NCBI GenBank assembly: GCA_000719695.1 | Contig: JOHN01000031.1 | Location: 1-64,000, forward strand | From: Streptomyces sp. NRRL F-6131 | GTDB lineage: Bacteria; Actinomycetota; Actinomycetes; Streptomycetales; Streptomycetaceae | Length of the DNA stretch: 64,000 bases | Direction of reading: 5' to 3' | In this document: positions 36,002 through 42,457 of the stretch, in pieces | How positions within the stretch are numbered: the stretch's first letter is position 1 | How the letters are laid out: each line of letters starts with the position of its first letter | Program-made: the position numbers and the translations under genes | Notes under the pieces: generated by a model | Database searches by the model: none | What the model was told of the DNA's origin: nothing | What the model saw: only the letters and a program-made list of their open reading frames with translations

Positions 36002-36625
36002 CTAGACCCGCGCGGGCGCGCCGAGGCAGAGGCCGACGGTGGTGGCGACCAGCAGGGCCAGGGCCCGGCGGGACTCCTCCTCGGGGTCCTCGCCGGCGGC
36101 CTTGAGCACCAGGTAGCGGTCGGTCAGCCCGTTGAAGCCGGCCAGGAAGTACACCGAGATCTCGCGGGCCGGCAGCGGCAGGGTCTGCCCGTGCGCGGCG
36201 GCGAGCCCGGTGAGGAGTTCGGCGGCGGTGTCCTCGATCTCGTGCTGCAGCGCCCGCATGGTCTCCTGGAGGTCCGGGTCGCGCAGCGCCATCGCGGAGA
36301 ACTCGGTGATCAGCGCGCACTTCCCGCGCTCGCCGACGGCGCTGTCCCAGAGGGCCTGGACCATCGTCCGGATCTGCTCGCCGAACGGGCCCTCGTCGGG
36401 TGCGGCCGCCCGCACCTGGCCGATGAACTCGGCGGTCAACTGCTCGACGACGGCCCGGTAGAGGTCCTTCTTGGTGCCGAAGGTGTAGTGCACCGTCGCC
36501 TGTGCCACGCCCAGTTCGGCCGCGATCGCACGGGTGCTGCCGGCGGCGATCCCCTCGCGGGCCATCAGGTCGATCGCGGCCTGGATCAGTTGGGGGCGCC
36601 GCTCGGCGGCCGGGACATGAGCCAT
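36002..36625 (-). CDS. TetR-family regulator of the MMPL transporter
   Basis: The 207-residue TetR protein has its helix-turn-helix at about 10-55 (AAIDLMAREGIAAGSTRAIAAELGVAQATVHYTFGTKKDLY). It starts at ATG 36625, divergent from an MMPL-family transporter with 160 bases between. A perfect 8-bp inverted repeat with a 4-nt spacer (36693-36712) lies on the putative transporter promoter, so this protein most likely represses the transporter and possibly itself. Confidence 0.92.
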   Translation of the reverse strand: MAHVPAAERRPQLIQAAIDLMAREGIAAGSTRAIAAELGVAQATVHYTFGTKKDLYRAVVEQLTAEFIGQVRAAAPDEGPFGEQIRTMVQALWDSAVGERGKCALITEFSAMALRDPDLQETMRALQHEIEDTAAELLTGLAAAHGQTLPLPAREISVYFLAGFNGLTDRYLVLKAAGEDPEEESRRALALLVATTVGLCLGAPARV

Positions 36626-36692
36626 TGGGTCAGGGTATCGCCATGTTCGGACAACCAGATCGGATGATCTCGTCGGAGGTTCGCGTCGCTCG

Positions 36693-36712
36693 ACTTTGTC
36701 AGACGACAAAGT
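36693..36712. promoter_or_regulatory. Perfect inverted repeat, TetR operator
   Basis: ACTTTGTC (36693-36700), AGAC, GACAAAGT (36705-36712). The size and symmetry fit a TetR dimer site in the tetR-MMPL divergent region. Confidence 0.8.
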
Positions 36713-36724
36713 TGCGCGTACGGT
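36697..36724 (+). promoter_or_regulatory. Putative MMPL promoter overlapped by the operator
   Basis: TTGTCA (36697-36702) and TACGGT (36719-36724) are separated by 16 nt and could be -35 and -10 elements. The -35 lies inside the inverted repeat, so repressor binding would block polymerase. Confidence 0.5.
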
Positions 36725-36785
36725 GGTCGGGACGACCGAGCGCCGCACATCCGCCTGCCCGAACGACCCGATCGAAGGTGCACGC

Positions 36786-38990
36786 ATGGCCACGTACCTG
36801 TACCGCCTGGGCCGCCTCTGCTTCCGCCGCAGACGTACCGTCCTCGCCGTCTGGCTCGCCCTGCTGATCGCGATCGGCGGCTCCGCGGCGGCCTTCGGCG
36901 GCGGGACCACCGAGGAGTTCAAGGTCCCCGGCACCGAGGCGCAGGCCACGCTGGACCGGATCAAGGACACCTTCCCCGCCCAGGGCCACGGCTCCGCCCA
37001 GGTGGTCTTCCGCACCGACGCGGCCGGCGGCATCGCCTCCCCCGAGAACGCCAGGGCCGTCGACGAGGCGGTCGCCCGGATCGCCGCCGTCCCCGGTGTC
37101 GCGGGCGTCCCCGACCCGTACGCCACCGGCGCGCTCTCCCCGGACGGCAAGGTCGCGCTCGGCCTGGTCTCCTTCGACAGCGAGCTCGGTGACATCACCG
37201 ACGGGCAGCGCGACGCGGTCAGGGCCGCGGCCGACCCGGCCCGGGCGGCCGGTGTCACGGTCGCCTTCGGCGGCGACGCCTACAACAAGATGGCCCAGGT
37301 CGACGGCGGTGAGGTGATCGGCCTGATCGTGGCCGGGCTGGTCCTGGTGATCACCCTCGGCTCGCTGGTCGCGGCCGGGCTTCCGCTGGTCACCGCGCTG
37401 GTCGGGGTGGGCGTCGCGATGGCCGGGGTGTTCACCGTGGCCGGTTCGTTCGAGGTGATTTCCACCGCGCCGGTGCTGGCGCTGATGGTCGGCCTGGCGG
37501 TCGGCATCGACTACGCCCTGTTCATCGTCTCCCGGCACCGCCGCCACCTCGCCGAGGGCCTGGAACCGGAGGAAGCGGCCGCCCGTGCCAACGCGACCGC
37601 CGGCAGCGCGGTGGTGTTCGCCGGCCTCACGGTCGTGGCCGCCCTGGCCGGTCTGGCCGTCGCCGGGGTGCCGTTCCTGACCGTGATGGGTCTGGCCGCC
37701 TCCGGGGCCGTGGTGATCGCCGTGCTGGTGGCGACCATCCTGCTGCCCGCCGTGCTCGGCTTCGCCGGCCGGGCCGTCGACCGGCTGCCCGTGTGGAAGC
37801 GCGCGCTGCGGACCACCGGGCGCACGACGCTCGGCGAACGCTGGGCGGGCTTCGTGGTGCGCCGTCCGCTCGCCGTGCTGCTGGTGGGCCTCACCGCCCT
37901 GGTCGCGCTCGCCGTGCCCGCCGCGAGCCTGACCCTCGGTCTGCCCGGCGGCGGCTCGCAGGCCAAGGGCACCGACGCCCGCACCGCGTACGACCTGGTC
38001 GACCACAGCTTCGGTCCCGGCTTCAACGCACCGCTGGTCGTGGTGGTGGACGCCGAGGCGGCGGCGCAGCCGGAGCAGGCCGTCCAGGGCGTGGCCGGCC
38101 GGCTCGCCGCCCTGCCGGGTGTGCAGACGCTGCTCCCGCCGCAGTTCGACGGGCCGAGCCGCACCGCGCTCGTCCCCGTCATCCCGAAGACCGGTCCGGA
38201 CCACGCCGACACCCGGCAGCTGGTCACCGACATCCGTGACCGGCGGGACGCCCTGGAGACCGAGACCGGCGCGCGGATCGCCGTCACCGGCACCACCGCC
38301 GCCAACATCGACGTCTCGGCCAAGCTGAGCGACGCGCTGCCGCCGTTCGTCGCCGTGATCGTGGGCATCGCGCTGGTCCTGCTGGCGCTCGCCTTCCGTT
38401 CGATCCTGGTGCCGCTCAAGGCGGTGGCCGGGTTCCTGCTCTCCATCACGGCCTCGCTGGGCGCCGTCGTGGCGGTCTACCAGTGGGGCTGGCTGGACGG
38501 ACTGATCGACGTGCCGAAGGTCGGTCCGGTGGTCAGCTTCGTGCCGATCCTGCTGATCGGCGTGCTCTTCGGGCTCGCGATGGACTACGAGCTCTTCCTG
38601 GTCTCCGGGATGAAGGAGCACCACGTGCACGGCGCGGAGCCGCGCGAGGCGGTGGTCGCCGGGGTGAAGAACGGGGCCCGGGTGGTCACGGCGGCCGCAC
38701 TGATCATGGTCGCGGTGTTCGGCTCGTTCGTCTTCGGCCACGACCCGATCGTCCAGCCGATCGGCTTCGCGCTCGCGGTGGGCGTGCTGGTGGACGCCTT
38801 CGTGGTGCGGATGGCCCTGGTGCCGGCCGCGATGGCGCTGTTCGGGCGGGCGGCCTGGTGGTTCCCGAAGAGCCTGGACGGGGTGGTGCCGCGGGTGGAC
38901 ATGGAGGGCGAGCAGCTGATGGCCCGACTGGAGCCGCAGGCCCCGGCGGCCGCCGCCGACGCGGGGGCGAAGCTGCCCGAGCGGGTCTGA
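36786..38990 (+). CDS. MMPL-family RND transporter
   Basis: The 734-residue protein has two MMPL repeats, each with a single helix, a large extracytoplasmic loop and five further helices (about 12 helices in total). GIDYALFIVSRHR and GLAMDYELFLVSGMKEHH are the paired helix-4 motifs, with the D-Y pairs used for proton coupling. Relatives export lipids or antibiotics. The ATG at 36786 (MATYLYRLGRLCFRRR) has GAAGG upstream. Control by the divergent TetR gene is strongly suggested by the operator. Confidence 0.93.
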   Translation: MATYLYRLGRLCFRRRRTVLAVWLALLIAIGGSAAAFGGGTTEEFKVPGTEAQATLDRIKDTFPAQGHGSAQVVFRTDAAGGIASPENARAVDEAVARIAAVPGVAGVPDPYATGALSPDGKVALGLVSFDSELGDITDGQRDAVRAAADPARAAGVTVAFGGDAYNKMAQVDGGEVIGLIVAGLVLVITLGSLVAAGLPLVTALVGVGVAMAGVFTVAGSFEVISTAPVLALMVGLAVGIDYALFIVSRHRRHLAEGLEPEEAAARANATAGSAVVFAGLTVVAALAGLAVAGVPFLTVMGLAASGAVVIAVLVATILLPAVLGFAGRAVDRLPVWKRALRTTGRTTLGERWAGFVVRRPLAVLLVGLTALVALAVPAASLTLGLPGGGSQAKGTDARTAYDLVDHSFGPGFNAPLVVVVDAEAAAQPEQAVQGVAGRLAALPGVQTLLPPQFDGPSRTALVPVIPKTGPDHADTRQLVTDIRDRRDALETETGARIAVTGTTAANIDVSAKLSDALPPFVAVIVGIALVLLALAFRSILVPLKAVAGFLLSITASLGAVVAVYQWGWLDGLIDVPKVGPVVSFVPILLIGVLFGLAMDYELFLVSGMKEHHVHGAEPREAVVAGVKNGARVVTAAALIMVAVFGSFVFGHDPIVQPIGFALAVGVLVDAFVVRMALVPAAMALFGRAAWWFPKSLDGVVPRVDMEGEQLMARLEPQAPAAAADAGAKLPERV

Positions 38991-38993
38991 GTC

Positions 38994-39025
38994 GACGGGC
39001 CCCGGGGCAGCCCCCGGGGCCCGTC
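38994..39025. terminator. Terminator between MMPL and SpoIIE phosphatase genes
   Basis: A 14-bp perfect stem (38994-39007 with 39012-39025) and a 4-nt loop lie between convergent genes. Confidence 0.85.
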
Positions 39026-39029
39026 CGGG

Positions 39030-40910
39030 CTACGGCAGCCGCTGCTCGAACCAGACCACCTTGCCGGTGCCCAGCCGGGTCGCGCCCCAGCGTTCGGCGC
39101 ACCGGGCCACGATCTGCAGCCCCCGCCCGCGCTCGTCCTCCGGTCCGGTCCGGCGCGGCCGGGGCAGCAGCGGGCTGTCGTCGCCGACCTCGCAGCGCAG
39201 GCGGCTGGTGCGGACCAGGCTCAGCGTCACCGGGCGGGTGGCGTGCTGGACGGCGTTGGTGACCAGCTCGCTGACCATCAGTTCGGTCGCCTCGGTCAGC
39301 TCCTCCAGCCCCCAGCGGCGCAGCGTGTGCGCGGCCAGCCGGCGGGCCCGCCCCGGTGTCTCGTTGCGCGGCTGGAGGTACCAGTGCGCGACGTCGCCGG
39401 CCGGGATGCCGTCGAAGCAGGCGGCCAGCAGGGCGATGTCGTCGCCCCGGTCGCCGGGCGGCAGGATCCGCAGCGCCTCCTGGCAGAGGTGCTCGGGGGC
39501 GTGCCGCAGGCCGCCCGCCAGCCGGGCGCGGAGCAGCTCGAGGCCGTCGCTGAGCGGCCGGTTGCGGGTCTCCACCAGACCGTCGGTGAACAGCAGCAGG
39601 GCCGAGCCGGGCGGCGCGGGCAGCTCGACGGAGGAGAAGTCCACCCCGCCGACGCCGATCGGTGCCCCCGACTCCAGGTCGAGCAGGTCGGCGGAGCCGT
39701 CCGGCTGGACGAGCACCGGCGGCACGTGTCCGGCGTTGGCGAGCACCACCCGGTTGGCGATCGGGTCGTAGACCGCGTAGACGCAGGTGGCCAGGTGCTG
39801 CTCGCGGCCGAGCCGCTGGGCCTGCTCGTCCAGGTGGTAGAGCACCTCGTGCGGCGGCAGGTCGAGGGCGGCCAGGGTCTGCGCGCTGGTGCGCAGCTGC
39901 CCCATGATGGCGGCCGAGGTGAGCGAGTGGCCCATCACGTCGCCGACGATCAGCGCCACCCGGTTGCCGGGCAGCGGCACCGCGTCGTACCAGTCGCCGC
40001 CGACCTGGGCGCCGCGCTCGCCGGGCAGGTAGCGCTGGGCGAGCCGGACGCCGTGCGGCTGGGGCAGGCGCAGCGGCAGCATGCTGCGCTGGAGCTCGTT
40101 GGCTATCTCCCACTCGCGGGCGTAGCGCAGCGCGGTGTCCACGGCCAGCCCGGCCTGGGTGGCGAGGTGGGTGGCGGTCGCGGTGTCGGCGGCGTCGAAG
40201 CCCGGTCGGCCGCTCTTCTCGGGCGGGCGCCGGATCAGCACCAGCAGGCCGAGCACGGCCTTGCGTCCGCGCAGCGGCAGGGCGAGCACCGAGGTGCCCG
40301 GGCCGAGCCGGGAGAGGCCGCGGGGGCCGTACAGCTCGCGCAGCAGCTCGGTGGTGCGGGCGCTGCCGCTCTCCTCGGCGGAGCCGAGCACGACGGGTTC
40401 GGCGGGGCGGCGGCTGAGCAGGGTGTGGGCGAGCGCGCCGCCGCGGGTGACCGGGGTGGCCGGGCCGGGGTCGGCGGTGGAGCGGGCGCCGTACCGGCTG
40501 CCGTAGCGCGCGCCGTAGCGGTCGCGGTGGTCGTCGCCGGCCGGTCGGCCGCGCCGGCCCAGCCGGGTGCCCTGGCTGTGGTGGATCCGCAGCTGCTCGG
40601 GGAAGCCGGGTTCGCGTTCGACGTTGGGAAGCGGGTCGCGCAGGTGGACGACGGCGGCGTCGGCGAGGGCGGGGACCAGTACCCGGCCGACGTTGCGCAG
40701 GGTGGCGGCCAGGTCGAGCGCGCTGTTGATCCGCCGGGTCGCGGAGTCGAGGTAGGCGAGGCGCTCGGCGACCCGGTCCGGCGGCCGGGGCTGCGGGGGC
40801 TGCTGGGGCAGCTCGGACGGGGTCTGCGGTGGTGGCGGGGGTGACGGCGGCCGGCGCGGGATGGGCAGGGCAGGCGGCTGTCCGGCCTCGGGTTTGAGCT
40901 GGTCGCGCAC
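39030..40910 (-). CDS. GAF-SpoIIE phosphatase-HATPase regulatory protein
   Basis: The 626-residue cytoplasmic protein is of a type very frequent in streptomycetes. It has a Pro-rich N-terminus (about 11-45), a GAF sensor domain (about 60-280), a PP2C-type SpoIIE phosphatase domain (about 290-490, with GGDWYDAVPL and metal-binding LLFTDGLVETR) and a C-terminal anti-sigma-factor-like kinase domain (ELMVSELVTNAVQHAT and GRGLQIV). Such proteins typically act in partner-switching cascades controlling sigma factors. Inside the GAF region is an odd RYGARYGSRYGAR repeat (about 131-143). It starts at GTG 40910. Confidence 0.9.
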   Translation of the reverse strand: MRDQLKPEAGQPPALPIPRRPPSPPPPPQTPSELPQQPPQPRPPDRVAERLAYLDSATRRINSALDLAATLRNVGRVLVPALADAAVVHLRDPLPNVEREPGFPEQLRIHHSQGTRLGRRGRPAGDDHRDRYGARYGSRYGARSTADPGPATPVTRGGALAHTLLSRRPAEPVVLGSAEESGSARTTELLRELYGPRGLSRLGPGTSVLALPLRGRKAVLGLLVLIRRPPEKSGRPGFDAADTATATHLATQAGLAVDTALRYAREWEIANELQRSMLPLRLPQPHGVRLAQRYLPGERGAQVGGDWYDAVPLPGNRVALIVGDVMGHSLTSAAIMGQLRTSAQTLAALDLPPHEVLYHLDEQAQRLGREQHLATCVYAVYDPIANRVVLANAGHVPPVLVQPDGSADLLDLESGAPIGVGGVDFSSVELPAPPGSALLLFTDGLVETRNRPLSDGLELLRARLAGGLRHAPEHLCQEALRILPPGDRGDDIALLAACFDGIPAGDVAHWYLQPRNETPGRARRLAAHTLRRWGLEELTEATELMVSELVTNAVQHATRPVTLSLVRTSRLRCEVGDDSPLLPRPRRTGPEDERGRGLQIVARCAERWGATRLGTGKVVWFEQRLP

Positions 40911-41081
40911 GGGTGCCTGTCCTGGGATCGGTACGGTCTGTGGCCTGTTGGTGCTCTGCGGTCGGTCGGTGCGGTGATCGGTGCGGCGGTCGGTCGGTGC
41001 GGTCCGCAGTCCGGGGCGTGCGTCCCGCGGTCCGGCCGCGGTCCGTCGGCGGCTCCGGGCCGCCGGCGTCCCGACCGGCCG

Positions 41082-41843
41082 TCAGCCGACCCGCCGACAG
41101 CGGAGGAAGAGCTGCTCCTCCGGCGGCAGCGTGGTGCTGGCCGGCGCGTACGGACGCCCCTCCTGCTCCTCGATCACGAAGCCGGCGGCCAGCAGGACCC
41201 GTTCCAGATCCTCCCGCAGGTAGCCGCTGATCCGCAGCTCCCGCCCGAGGAACGGCAGGGGGACGTGGTCCAGGTCCGCCTCGACCATACCCAGCGCGAG
41301 CAGCCCGCCGGGCCGCAGCAGTGCGCGCAGCCGGGCCAGCACGGTGGGGATCTCGTCCTGGGGGAGGAGGATCAGGGAGAAGAACGCGGTGACGGCGTCG
41401 AAGGTGCCCCGCCCGGCGGACCCGAGCTCCGGCAGGTTCCAGGCCGAGTCGGCGCGTTCGGTGGCGAGGTCGTACATGTCGATGCGGTGCAGGGCCGGCG
41501 GGTGCGGGCCGGGGTGGTGGGCCTCCCGGGCCAGCGTCAGCATCACGTCCGAGAGGTCGACGGCGGTGACCCGTGCCCCGGCCGCGACCAGCTGGCGGAC
41601 GGTCGGCTCGCCGCTGCCGCACCCGACGTCCAGCACCGCGGCGCCGGGCTCCAGCCGGGCCAGCAGCCGCCGCCCGCAGGCCAGCTGCCCGTCCTTCGAG
41701 GGGAACGCCTCCGCGTAGCCGGTGCCGATCGTGTCGAAGGCGACCGCCTGCAGGGCGCGTTCGGCCCGGCGGCGCAGGACGTCGGGACCGCCGCCCGCGT
41801 CCTCGTCGATGGGGAACGGATCCGATATCTGTCCGGTCGTCAC
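41082..41843 (-). CDS. Class I SAM-dependent methyltransferase
   Basis: The 253-residue Rossmann methyltransferase has motif I AVLDVGCGSGEPTV (about 69-82), an acidic end of strand 2 (VTAVDLS) and the strand-4 region FDAVTAFFSLILLP. The substrate is unknown. The N-terminus before the fold includes a GTGYAEAFPSKDGQ segment. Start GTG 41843 is the most plausible; the frame stays open upstream to 42308, but that extension lacks coding character. It lies between the SARP gene and the SpoIIE gene on the same strand, with a 614-base gap to the SARP gene. Confidence 0.85.
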   Translation of the reverse strand: MTTGQISDPFPIDEDAGGGPDVLRRRAERALQAVAFDTIGTGYAEAFPSKDGQLACGRRLLARLEPGAAVLDVGCGSGEPTVRQLVAAGARVTAVDLSDVMLTLAREAHHPGPHPPALHRIDMYDLATERADSAWNLPELGSAGRGTFDAVTAFFSLILLPQDEIPTVLARLRALLRPGGLLALGMVEADLDHVPLPFLGRELRISGYLREDLERVLLAAGFVIEEQEGRPYAPASTTLPPEEQLFLRCRRVG

Positions 41844-41978
41844 GATTGAGAGGCACCTTTCGGCCGGGCCTCCGGTCGGCTGGACGAGGCGCGAGGCAGG
41901 GCCGCCGTCTCCTCCCGGCGCCCGCGCTGCCCCGCCGGCCCGCTGCCGGTGGCGGTACGTCACGCTCCCCGCGTCACA

Positions 41979-42050
41979 CTGACTGCATTGCCACGCTGAC
42001 TGCACTCTGACACTTTGCACAGACTCTTTGCACAGGGACACTCTGCACTG
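41979..42050. repeat. Cluster of TGCA-centred short repeats
   Basis: CTGACTGCA occurs at 41979-41987 and 41996-42004, TTTGCACAG at 42014-42022 and 42027-42035, and CTCTGCACTG at 42041-42050. The five TGCA cores are spaced 17, 15, 13 and 15 bp apart, 140-205 bases upstream of the methyltransferase start. Confidence 0.65.
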
Positions 42051-42311
42051 CGGGAGCGCCGCCGCGCTGCCTTTTCCCGGATGCTCCGCCGGAGAAGTGC
42101 ACTTGTGTGTGTACTGGCATCCGAGAATATGCGTGATCACTCCACCGTGGGGTCCGTTTTCGGCCAACTCGTGACGGTTGGCCGAGACCGTCCCCCTGCC
42201 CGGAAGCGCGCGGCGTGGGCCAGGGTGGTGCGTCCACGGCCCGCACGCCGGACGACGGGCCGGATCGACCCCGCTGACCTGCGGTTCTGTCGGTCCGCCG
42301 ACCGGCAAGCC

Positions 42312-42328
42312 GACGTTTATCGAACGTC
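42312..42328. promoter_or_regulatory. 17-bp palindrome, copy downstream of the SARP gene
   Basis: GACGTT-TATCG-AACGTC is a perfect 6-bp inverted repeat with a 5-nt spacer. It matches the element at 45554-45570 at 13 of 17 positions, with the same TATCG centre. Confidence 0.6.
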
Positions 42329-42374
42329 AATCGGCGCGGTGCACAGTGGAGTCCAGCGCCGGGGAAGCGTTGAA

Positions 42375-42408
42375 GGTGCTCCCGCAGCCGGGGGGCTGCG
42401 GGAGCACC
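42375..42408 (-). terminator. Terminator of the SARP gene
   Basis: A perfect 15-bp stem (42375-42389 with 42394-42408) and a GGGG loop, about 50 bases beyond the SARP stop. Confidence 0.88.
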
Positions 42409-42457
42409 GAACGCTCACGGGGGACGGCCTCCAGGGGGGACACGGGGGAGCGGAGGC

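Larger units (their letters stand above)
41844..42457 (-). other. Long noncoding gap between SARP and methyltransferase genes
   Basis: A 614-base region with unusually low GC between about 41970 and 42180. It holds, from right to left, the SARP terminator (42375-42408), a 17-bp palindrome (42312-42328) shared with the SARP promoter region, and a cluster of TGCA-centred repeats (41979-42050). No reading frame in it has coding character, including the upstream extension of the methyltransferase frame. A promoter for the methyltransferase is likely here. Confidence 0.6.

Noticed and set aside
41844..42308. N-terminal extension of the methyltransferase frame (extra 155 codons)
   Set aside because: The segment lacks the usual GC3 codon bias, is Cys/Gln-rich in a low-GC stretch with repeats, and has no domain; the Rossmann fold is complete from 41843.
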